Positions 55,200-64,000 of a DNA stretch of 64,000 bases are shown here, one piece after another; position 1 is the first letter of the stretch, and the number at the start of each line of letters is the position of its first letter. The stretch is from contig JACCGJ010015250.1 in assembly GCA_013407085.1 (NCBI GenBank), positions 124,001 to 188,000 on the forward strand, read 5' to 3'. The notes under the pieces were generated by a model. The model was not told where the DNA came from. It made no database searches and saw only the letters and a program-made list of their open reading frames with translations. Position numbers and translations under genes: made by a program. Origin of the DNA: Atriophallophorus winterbourni. Its lineage: Eukaryota; Platyhelminthes; Trematoda; Plagiorchiida; Microphallidae.

Positions 55200-56170
55200 A
55201 TGGGCTTATTGCACAAACATGCAGTAAATACAAACACTGACATGTCCTCGAATAAGAACTGGCAGTCTGTTTTCTATGCCAAACACAACAATATACGCTG
55301 TCTACTCCAACACGATTCGCGAACAACAGCAAACACATGTTTATACATAAAACTAAGTAAAAAATACGTTATACGAACGACTAACCTTGTAGAGAAACAA
55401 TCGCGATTACAGATGAATCATCTAATTGAAACCCATATAGAAAATGTTTTCAAAACCTTTAACCTTGAAAACAAAGACGTAATGACGTGATTGACCATGA
55501 ACATTGTGTGTAAATTAGTTGCGACCGAGCTGCAGCTTGAATGTTTATTTAACTGAGTATGATCCGCGAGCAAATATCAAGTGATTCTTGAGAATGAATT
55601 TGACAAATAAAAAGAATTTAACAAAGTTATCAACATATTTCAAAATAATTAGAGCAATTACTCACAGAAAATTAGTAAAAACCGAAACACTAATAACATT
55701 TAAACGTTGCACCTTAAAGAAAATTCACATCCGCAATATTAAAACGGAAGAAATAATGTCATACGGCGCCGCATTTTGAAAATACGTTGCTATTATTCGA
55801 AAGTTAGAACTGTACTGAAGGAATGAAGATGTAAAAAAGATAAGGAAACCCAAGTGACACGTCTGAGGTTTTTGATAAGGCAATTTCTTTGAAACGACAT
55901 TTACTAAATTGCACGTTTGCACAGTAAACAAAACACATATTTACAGTGTTTTTACTTATGCCAGCATTGGAAATTAGGTCAAGCAAGTAATGTGATTCTA
56001 ATTTATTAAACGGATAAATATTGTAATTAAAACTGAAAGAATAATATATATTTTACTAGATCAAATTGAATATTTAAGAACATAACAGTGTTTATCAACA
56101 TTATACACAACCCGTTTAATGTATAAGAAGTATTTTTGAATCAATGTGTTTTATTCTACAAACTAACTGA
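55200..56170. other. AT-rich region with an unassigned open frame
   Basis: A plus-strand frame open from the RTE 3' end to 55,490 encodes NTDMSSNKNWQSVFYAKHNN and VIRTTNLVEKQSRLQMNHLI. No domain, no splice support. It may be chance or a remnant. Confidence 0.3.
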
Positions 56171-56176
56171 AAGAAT

Positions 56177-56414
56177 TTAAGAATCAATAGATATTCCGGA
56201 TTCTTTTACTAGCTTCGTTATATCGTCTTCCAACTTCCGTAGATCATCATCCATCGCCTCCAGTGTTCCAATTGTTAAGGAACTAGCAACATTTATTTAA
56301 TTTGCATTTTCGAAACCAAAATGTTTCTCATGTATTCTAGGTAAATCATTTTGAAGAGTAATAATGAAAACATTTAAATGAATCAGTAGATTTCGATCCA
56401 CCACACAATCCACC
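56177..56414 (-). CDS. candidate host exons on minus strand (56317-56414; 56177-56282)
   Basis: Minus strand: after AAACCGCAG, 56,414-56,317 encodes VDCVVDRNLLIHLNVFIITL and NDLPRIHEKHF, ending at GTTTCG. After a 34-bp interval ending GTTGCTAG, 56,282-56,177 encodes TIGTLEAMDDDLRKLEDDIT and KLVKESGISIDS, then a stop. Both look like real acidic, helical protein, and the interval has micro-intron size. However, the phases do not agree (phase 1 meets a frame needing phase 2). Either a border is wrong or it is a pseudogene. Family unknown. Confidence 0.45.
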
Positions 56415-56559
56415 CTGCGGTTTGTACAAGCTCCCCGCTTTTTATACCGTAATAAACATTTGACTATTGATTAAAATTGCTATTTCTAACTATATATTCA
56501 TATATCCGAGGAGAATAGACTATCTTAACATTCCCTACCATAAATGTGCTTAAAAACTA

Positions 56560-56670
56560 CACATATTTAAATTATGAAATCAAACACTATCTACTTGATG
56601 ATGGTAGACAGCCAGAAACCTGTAGTGGTGTGTAAGTGCGTGGGATGTAAGCAACACATTACTTTGGTGA
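56560..56670 (+). repeat. hammerhead-bearing repeat remnant
   Basis: TTGATGA (56,595-56,601; C to T in the core), stem II TGG/CCA, GAAA (56,615-56,618), ACCTGTA, and stem I CTAC (56,591-56,594) with GTGG (56,625-56,628) including one G-U pair. Compared with CCAC/GTGG at 39.2 kb this change keeps pairing. Trailing sequence GGATGTAAGCAACACATTAC is shared with the 39.2 kb unit. Confidence 0.55.
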
Positions 56671-56896
56671 AGCATTATCTATTTTTCAATAATGATCCCA
56701 TAACATCCATCAAACGATACCTGTAACTATATGATCAGAAATTGACATCTGATTACCGAACAATTAGTCATCATAAAATTTTAGTAACATTAAAAAATAC
56801 GTAAATATGTTTCTGGCGAGACTTTCTTCCTTAACCAATTGTAGTGAATTTATTATTGATTGATTCGCAAACCGCAACTGGCTACATTTAGACAAT

Positions 56897-57030
56897 TTAA
56901 TAGTCAATAGTCAATAGTTTTATTGTGGCAATAAAAGATAGGTTATAAAAAACCCACTGGGTCGTGTGTACAGAGGGTCGCAAAAGCGGGATAAAAAGCA
57001 TACAGGATGAGATAAAAAGGGAGGCTTAGA
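56897..57030 (-). repeat. orphan CR1-like 3' end with TCAATAG-type tail
   Basis: TAGTCAATAGTCAATAGT then TTTATTGTGGCAATAAAAGA; the tail unit and first word match 26,452-26,480. Sequence beyond (about 56,940-57,030, with GGGTCGTGTG and AAAAAGGGAGG) is presumably the 3' untranslated part of the same, otherwise absent, element. Confidence 0.55.
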
Positions 57031-57186
57031 AGCGTTAAGCTTCATTTATCTTAGCAGTAGTTGAAGTATCAAGATTTGATATGAATGGTAAACGTTAAAA
57101 ATTTGAAGATAAAAATTGGAATCCAACGAAGACTTAGAAAATACTTGGAAGATTTCTATAATAGAAGCTTTCATTTATAACATTAG

Positions 57187-57278
57187 TCGTTGTGAAAAAA
57201 TGGGTTAAACTAGCCGATGCCTTCGTTAATCATTTCAAAGCATTTGATGAAACGACTCAGGACTATTTCAAGGAATAA
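57187..57278 (+). CDS. candidate terminal exon of an unidentified gene
   Basis: After TAACATTAG the frame reads VVKKWVKLADAFVNHFKAFD and ETTQDYFKE, then TAA at 57,276-57,278. Composition is protein-like, but I find no convincing upstream exon on this strand, so it may be a fragment. Confidence 0.35.
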
Positions 57279-57499
57279 TGACTACTGACATTTTTCTTAC
57301 TAAGTTATAGAATGTATTGTGGTTATTTAAAGCCATTAATTAAATTGTTAAAATAATGATGAAAATAAAAATTTTATGCGGAGAAAAATATAATTGGATG
57401 AATTTAATCAACACATCTGTGATTCTTTTCAGTCTATAGATTTAATTCATTGATAAACACCTGCAATATATGATCGAATTAACTTCGCAATATGTCTAA

Positions 57500-57782
57500 G
57501 CAATGTTGATATTTACATGTTTTATTACCAGAGGAAGATAAAAATAGGTTTAATCTAGCATATTATGAGATGAACATAAAATCGATTAGTAAAAGGATAT
57601 TGCTTGTTGCGAACGTTTCCTCCATTGAGTTTAATGAACGCTTTACCGTGTTCAGTGTTGTTTCCAGCTAGAAAAATGGAATAATGTATAATTGATTTTA
57701 CCTCTTTATTGATTATCTCTATATCTTTACGCAGAGATTTTTCTTTTTCTTGTATCCCGCTATCATTAACATCTGTATTCAT
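57500..57782 (-). CDS. candidate small minus-strand gene, 5' exons with 34-bp intron
   Basis: First exon 57,782-57,702 encodes MNTDVNDSGIQEKEKSLRKD and IEIINKE (27 codons, phase 0), ending at GTAAAA. A 34-bp intron ends TTTTTCTAG at 57,668. The second exon begins LETTLNTVKRSLNSMEET, coiled-coil-like. Its end is uncertain: a GTTCGC donor after GAAAC would lead to further small exons near 57,530-57,560 and 57,500. The frame closes there, giving a product of only about 60 residues. It could be the 5' part of the same gene as the exons at 56.2-56.4 kb. Confidence 0.45.
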
Positions 57783-58099
57783 TTTCGAATAATCTTTATA
57801 CTTTTGAGAAACTTTAGATCATATGAAATAGCTGATAAAAACAAAGTCACAAAATAACATTTAGCCTGATCAACCCCAGAAAATCGAGCTTTTGTGGTCA
57901 GCATATGCTTTTTGACGGTTAGGGGGAAGAAAAAGATTCTTATAAAGAATAATCGCATCAAGCTATACATGTTCACTCATAAAAATACTTTTTAGATACA
58001 AATAATCAAGAGTTAATTCTGATGGAAGAACAGAAAGTTTAGAGAGCTTTTGGCTGCATATAATTTACTAAGGATAAAGATTCCAGTTAGATATTAAAC

Positions 58100-59459
58100 A
58101 TGGGGTGAAGAGAGCGTGGGTAGTTTCCGTTTAGAGCGGGAGGGTGCACTTAAAATATACGAGAAGAAGTTCAAGTTGCACAGGGCTGTAGTATCCGTAT
58201 CAGTTTCACAGGGCGATAGTCTACCAAGTCGAAACGAGTGCCCAGATTCTTTCGAAATTGAGCTTGAAAACACCCGCCACTACCAGGATTGATTCGTAAG
58301 TAACACAGGCTTGTGTAACTGTGAATGGAAGATGGGAGAGCGAATGGAAGATGGGAGAGTAAAGGTGTTTTTGTTTTGTTTGTGTTTGTACCGCCGAAGC
58401 GAGTACACGTGGCTAATAACCTATTACGGGCTCAGATTTCCTTCGACAGTATGCGTTTGAGCATACATGTTAACTCACATGTGTTTCCGGTTATCCGGAA
58501 TGTAAGTTATGGTTTGTCTTCAACAGCGCTGGAAAAGGTCGCCGTGTCATGTAAGAATGCAAAATATGAGTAATCAAGACAATTTTATTTTTTCGTTCAT
58601 CGGACAATATTTAGAAATAGGATATGCCAGTTATCATATAAATTCATCTTGAAGATTAACACATTAGGAACTTTTTTAACACCTGAGATCCTATTTCATT
58701 GTTTGAACATATGGTGGCGTTAAAAGTGCACACGTACCAGGAGTCGCAGTCTAGTCTTAAGAAGTTCCATTGCAAGCACGTTCGCAAGGGCAGTCTAGCC
58801 ACTTATCAACTTCTTCGGTTTCAAAAAACGGGGTATCAGCGACGGTGTTCCCACCACAAGTAAAGTTAGATTAAAATGTGTGCAGAATAGAAATACCCGT
58901 GTACTGTACACAAATGCTTGCAGTATACGGAATAAATGTGGTGAGCTGCAGCTGGCTGCACTGGAAAACCAGGTTGACATAATTGCCATCTCCGAATCAT
59001 GGTTTAAAACCAGATGATCATATTCCGTCATTTGTATCAACTAAGTATGCCATCTATCGTCAGGATAGGGATACTGGTGCTACGGGAGGGGGATTGGCAA
59101 TTATGATAAACGAAGATCTCCCCCACAGTGAGACATCGATAAAGATTACTTCTCACTCAATCCAACTAACATCGGTATTTCTTACTGTCGCTAGGAGAAG
59201 ACTGGCACTTGCATGTGCTTATAGAAGTCCGACTGCTTCATCATTAGACGACCAATTACTGATGGACACATTGTAAGTACTAAAAGGGCAATGCAACGTA
59301 TTACTAATTGTTGGAGAGTTCAATCTCCCGGGCATTGATAGGCGTACAGTAATTTCTTAACCACAGTCAGTTAAGTTGCAATATCTAGACTGGTTTCACG
59401 TCGGGGCTTTTTGTCAACATGTCAGGGAACATACAAGGTTTAGGACAGGACATACTCTG
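58100..59459 (+). mobile_element. CR1-like family B, 5' half (leader plus endonuclease)
   Basis: The leader near 58,160-58,480 shares blocks with 8,500-8,600. The endonuclease runs from about 58,875 (RNTRVLYTNACSIRNKCGEL, DIIAISESWFKT) through INEDLPHSETSIKI, LALACAYRSPTASSLDDQLL and LLIVGEFNLPGIDRRTVIS to EHTRFRTGHT, matching the minus-strand copy at 15.8-16.6 kb. It is cut at 59,459 by an LTR-like arm. Frameshifts near 59,000 and 59,276. Confidence 0.78.
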
Positions 59460-60448
59460 TGTAAGGTTCAAAGTAGTTTGAAATACTTCCTTTCCCCTCA
59501 ACATTCCTTTTATTTTGAACTTAGTTACAAAACCTGAATTTTGTGAAATAGATTTTGCTTGTGTTTTATTTTCCTACAGTATTTTGATATAAAACCTTTC
59601 TTTTTGTAATTATTTCTGTTATTGTAAATCTTTTCTGTACACGCCTCCCGTCAAATGTTTGTTTTAATTTATTGTTTCTGCCATTGTCGGTCATTGTTGC
59701 GGAATTTGGTTGCCATTTTGGGCTTTAGTATTTTGCTTGATTTTGGACGCTATTTTGAGTGTCATTTTTGATTGTCACAGAAGTTTGGACGACAATTTGG
59801 TAAATCGATTCTTCTTATTTTTCTACCAGGTCGTCTTTTGTTTGAATTGAATTTGATTCTGGAGTATTTGGCTCAATTGTTGCTGTGACGTTCCTATACA
59901 ATTAAGATTTGTATAGTTATTTTTGTTGTAATTGTTATTAATTACAGTAGGGTAGAATATCCGAATTGTTGTTTTGAATTTGTCGAAATAAGAAACGGGT
60001 GGACTACGCGTAACTCATGTCACAGACAATACAGTACTTAATTGTATAGGAACGTCACTGCAATGATGAAGCCAAATACTCCAGATTCAAATTTAATCCA
60101 AACAAAAGACGACCAAAATGTCGTCCAAACTTTCTGTGACAATGAAAAATGACACTCAAAATAGCGTCCAAAATCAAGCAAAATACTGAAGCCCGAAATG
60201 GCAACCAAATTCCGCAACAATGACCGACAAGGGCCTCAACAATGAATTAAAACAAAAGCTTCACCAAATATGGTAACAGAAGATTTCCAATAAGACAATT
60301 TCAAAAAGCAAATTTTAAGTTCTGAATTCTGAAGAGAAAATAAACAAAACCCAAATTCAAATCAGAAAATCGGTATTGTATAAAAGTCGAAAGTAGAAAG
60401 GAAAAAGAAGAATTTCAAAGCTACATGACACTTAACATGTTTCTTACA
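59460..60448. repeat. long inverted repeat: two LTR-like arms facing each other
   Basis: The left arm starts TGTAAGG (59,460, + sense) and the right arm starts TGTAAGAA (60,448, minus sense). The innermost 230-270 bp of each arm (59,650-59,910 and 60,036-60,265) are closely similar, sharing words such as TTGTCGGTCATTGTTGCGGA (minus sense on the right arm) and ACGCTATTTTGAGTGTCATT, with a 35-bp insertion in the left arm. Outer parts are more diverged. About 125 bp of unrelated sequence separates the arms. The right arm is bordered outside by a purine run (minus sense GATGGGAGG), as a 3' LTR should be. Confidence 0.78.
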
Positions 60449-60489
60449 CCTCCCATCAAATTATTCCATGGAGTCTAAATGTGTAATCA

Positions 60490-61700
60490 ACTTAGCTAAT
60501 GTGCCTGCAACCTGCAATCCATAAAGCAAAAAAACACAATAGAATAAAGCAAGAGACTTTATTTAGTGGCGAGTCACACACGCCACGTCGCATCACCATC
60601 ACTGGACACATGTGGCTTTTTATAGGGAAAACGTTTGCTAGACTAAGACCCACCACGTCCTTCGGTTCTGCCACTCTCTCCTACAAGAAGCTTATGTATG
60701 CTATCCAACCCGAGCGAGCCTTGTGTATTTCATCCTCAAACAGCGACATCTCGCGCCAATTAAACAAATCTAATTTGCAAATTATTATTTGTGTATCATG
60801 AGTTCGAAACACAAATGGTTCCTCAGGTACACAACGGAACACTTTACTCCAATGATATGGATTGTCATGGCTACCATACGTCGCCCTCATTTCGGCTGAT
60901 TTAGTGTCATGTGAACCAGGCTTACTATTCATTCGGGCTGAATAGGTGTCAGGTGAGCCAGGCTTGCTCTCCATCGTATCTGAATTAGTGTTGGAAATTT
61001 CAATAACCGAATCCGACCGAGTTAATTTACTGTCAGGTAACTCCGCTTCCTGAGCACAACCGACAAAACATACTTGAACATCCTTTAATTTACACCAACA
61101 GAAACCATTTCTTGACAATTAACGAGGCTAACAGGCCTTGCTATGGAATCTTTTTGACAACATTTGCACAACTGACCAAATCGACTCCAATCAATACGAG
61201 CTCGATGTGACACGAAGTCTGTGAGTTGCTAAAACGTAATTTCTAATCCCTCGCAGTATACAGCGCTCTTCAGATCAGCCCATTGTTGCTGGAACGAAGC
61301 CGGTAAAATATGCACAATATACTGCAAAGTGTCATTTGCATTCAAAACTGCCTGGCACTCCAATAGAGTGAGGGCAACCTGACATTTATGCATTGACGAA
61401 GCAAGAATCACGAAGCCATCTGACTGGCCAATCAATCGTCGGGCCTCTTCCAATAACTCATCTTAAACTGAGTGGGCCACAAGACAAGGTAGACCTGATG
61501 TTCGTTTATGACAAGTGCCATGAGTTAATTTCAAGATTGTAGCATTAGCAATCGTTGAATGTTGCTCTAATTCAAGTGCCCGTTTAGAAGGTGCACAGTT
61601 ACAGTCGAGTCCATGTCTACCAACTGATGAAGGCTAGAAATCGTCTGCGCCATCCTTTAGAGCCCGAACCGCTCTACTACGGACATCATGCAGAGAGCGC
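60490..61700 (-). pseudogene. degraded LTR-retrotransposon gag-like region (BEL/Pao-like, tentative)
   Basis: Minus strand 61,453-61,229 encodes EEARRLIGQSDGFVILASSM and YIVHILPASFQQQWADLK, followed after a stop by FVSHRARIDWSRFGQL. The order Leu-Pro..W then an (F/V)..RAR helix resembles the gag of BEL/Pao elements. Frame 61,118-60,681 contains two or three diverged copies of a short repeat around SKPGS.DT.SA. No pol follows before the LTR-like arm. The assignment is weak. Confidence 0.45.
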
Positions 61701-64000
61701 ATAGCCGTGTAAGCCGTCGATGGACCGCGTAAACCTTAAATTGAGCTGACGGCAGTCCACACAAGTACACGTCACGCTCTATATCTTTAGAAACCTATTT
61801 GTTGCAGCTAGAGTAGAGGTGAAGACAAGAATTTTGAATCGTTTTTCACATTTAATCAATAAATTCACAAAATTAATGAATTTCGAAATTTTGAGCAGCG
61901 AGGGAACAAAATTCAAACCGGGCGCCAAAAATTCAAAGGTCAATGTACTTATTCATAAAAACAAATAATCATGCATTGCATGACTTGGTTTATCCATGAA
62001 TATACATTATTATTGCATTATTATGAGTCTTCAAGACGTATAATGTCCTTTCAACCTGTGGGGATGAAATTAATGCCGCCATGACGTGGTGCGACCAAAC
62101 AACTTCAATAAGCGCGCAGTGATTGACTGAGATTCACAGCCTTTCTGGCTTATAGAAATTAATCACACGACAAAGCTTCGAGAAAGAACGCAGTTAAGCT
62201 CCAGTGAAGGCTTATGCAAAGTTAATAACCTTACCTGCAAAACTCTGATAGGAAGAACCCTAAGAAATACTTTAGCTAGGTTTAGTATACGGGTTAATAA
62301 ATGAGCACATTGGTATCCTAATACTAGACAACATTGAGGAAGCTATTGGAGATGAGTCGCGTTTTCAGGTCCAACTCTTACAACTACCCTTAACATCTCT
62401 CCTTTAAGCGAACATAATTTTAAACGCAAATATGGCGCACGGGTGGTAGAACATCTGACCCAAAATTAATCCACTGGGCCTGACGTCCAATATCTCCATC
62501 ATGCCATAACTATGTCTACAGATGATGTTAATTTTACCAAATCGGTTAGAACGGTAACTTGTCGAGCGATAGCAAAAAAGGCGATGAAGGTCTCGGGGCA
62601 ATTGGATCTGCCAGTGTAATATAATACATGAAATGTTTTATCTGATCTACTAGGCAAAGTTAAAGCGACTGCTTGTAGCGTAAAAATCAACGTCAATTCT
62701 ATCCAGATGGTCAATGACACTAATTATGCGTCATAAGCAGCTAAGGCGCGACCTGAAAGAAATAATCAAATCGTTTCAACGTATTTACGAATTCCATATT
62801 GGACAACCTATCACAGGCTTGGCGAGGAGTAACCAATTTCCATGTCGCAGCACGATAAAGCGCTTATTTTTCCAGGTATAACAGTTTTACATTTTATTTC
62901 TACATGAGCTCGTATAACCATTCGAACTGACTATTTAACCCGAGTTGATTGCCCGCAATGATTCAGTTAAGTTCAATAGTCAAGGGTTTTTAAGTGATTT
63001 CTCTGTATCTTTCCACAGAGAGATATTTTAGAGGTTCAATTTACTCGTTAGAAAAACACATTTTAGTCGCAATGTAGGTAATATCTGGATAAATATAATT
63101 GAAGAACGTTTAGCCTTAAATTCCGCAACATGTTTCAACAGTAGCCAAATGAACAGAGATTTTACCGAATCCTGGGATGAATCTAAAAATTGCTCCACAA
63201 AATAGGTATTCATATATCGTGATAAGTCCTGAGAATTTCACATATTTCTTTCAATATGGCCTTTATGATACGTATTGATTTTTGTCCTTACTTTTTAAAT
63301 CATTCATTTTCGGTATTTTTCAAATCAACAAATTCAAATTTCACAAATTATTTTCAACAATCGTTTAACAATTTTATAACCTAACTATACAGCGAAAGAT
63401 GGATCGAAGCGCTTATTCTGTATTATTTGTTCAATTTGCTCAAAATCAGTCTCGTTCATTTATTTTTGAAAATCATTCAACGGTTATATTTTTCAACATA
63501 TTTTATTGGATATTGCTGTTTTGCTAGCTGATAAAGGCGTTTCGCACAAACGATTCAATAAAAATCAGTATTTTTGTCACAGTTTCATAAATGCTATTTT
63601 TTAACTTTACCGTGAATCATGATCATTTATTAGAGTCAAAAAGTGAAATTAATAATTAAAGTGCAGACAAAATCTTAACAAGAAGTGGGCATTTCGTCAG
63701 TAAATTGACATATTTACAAGACTAATTTTAATCTGGATTGTCCTGGTGTAGTATAATTAGTTGAACTCCGATCGTTTCTTGCTAAAAAGATGTGTCTGCG
63801 ATGCGATATTCATGGGTCTTTTTCAATCACGTATTTGATGCGCTATAGACGTTCGCTTTTGTTTCTTTTATAAATCATAACCACTTGTTAGATGCTAGAA
63901 AATGAATGTTATGAGAGAGAACACAACAATTTAGCAAGACACGAGGTTTTCATAATTAAATCTTCGTATTTAGAAAACTGTTTTTCTATCTAGTTTACCC
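61701..64000. other. AT-rich region, no gene or element recognised
   Basis: Short open frames only. I found no RT, integrase, tail repeat or convincing exon on either strand. Confidence 0.4.

Noticed and set aside
59640..59660. Second polypurine-tract-like site (minus sense GACGGGAGG) in the left arm as the end of another element
   Set aside because: It falls inside the left arm and no LTR start follows it on the minus strand; likely chance similarity.
60038..60220. Minus-strand 60-codon frame in the inverted repeat
   Set aside because: Lies within the LTR-like arm and shows no protein motif.

Overview
This is an AT-rich eukaryotic window dominated by decayed retrotransposons. It also holds one long multi-exon host gene on the + strand and a few stray candidate exons. 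I infer a flatworm, most likely a digenean trematode related to schistosomes. The reasons are introns of only 27-42 bp, micro-exons of 18-19 nt, many CR1-like and RTE-like non-LTR elements, gypsy-like LTR elements and hammerhead-ribozyme repeats. No species call was possible without a search.

Region 1-26 kb is a retroelement graveyard. It opens with a frameshifted gypsy integrase and its 3' LTR, followed by fragments of CR1-like families that I label A, B, G and H for this window only. At 8.7-10.5 kb a small LTR-gag-LTR element carries a 219-bp piggyBac-type MITE in its 3' end. At 10.6-16.6 kb one CR1-B copy (- strand) is split by a CR1-A copy and by an RTE copy. A 531-bp tandem duplication sits at 18.16-19.22 kb. 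A nearly complete CR1-A element with an unbroken endonuclease/RT frame lies at 19.5-24.1 kb (- strand), head to head with an internally deleted A copy and close to a gag/integrase gypsy remnant with its LTR.

Region 26-49 kb holds the host gene. Exons between 26,192 and 48,764 can be chained so that every splice junction from the second exon onward keeps phase. The product is about 970 residues, with coiled-coil segments early and a C-terminal transmembrane segment. The short tail after it resembles the KASH peptide of nuclear-envelope LINC proteins. The function is inferred. Introns contain RTE copies, CR1 fragments, a (TA)n tract and repeats with hammerhead-ribozyme cores.

Region 49-64 kb is again mostly repeats. 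An RTE copy (50.8-55.2 kb) is interrupted by a second RTE-type element. Further along are another hammerhead repeat, two sets of candidate host exons on the - strand (56.2-56.4 and 57.6-57.8 kb), a candidate + strand terminal exon at 57.2 kb, the 5' half of a CR1-B element, an inverted pair of LTR-like arms at 59.46-60.45 kb and a degraded gag-like region. I recognise nothing in 61.7-64.0 kb.

Nothing here resembles a bacterial operon, CRISPR array or rRNA gene. The retroelement ORFs are mostly broken; the clearest open ones are CR1-A ORF2 and the RT at 43.7-45.1 kb.
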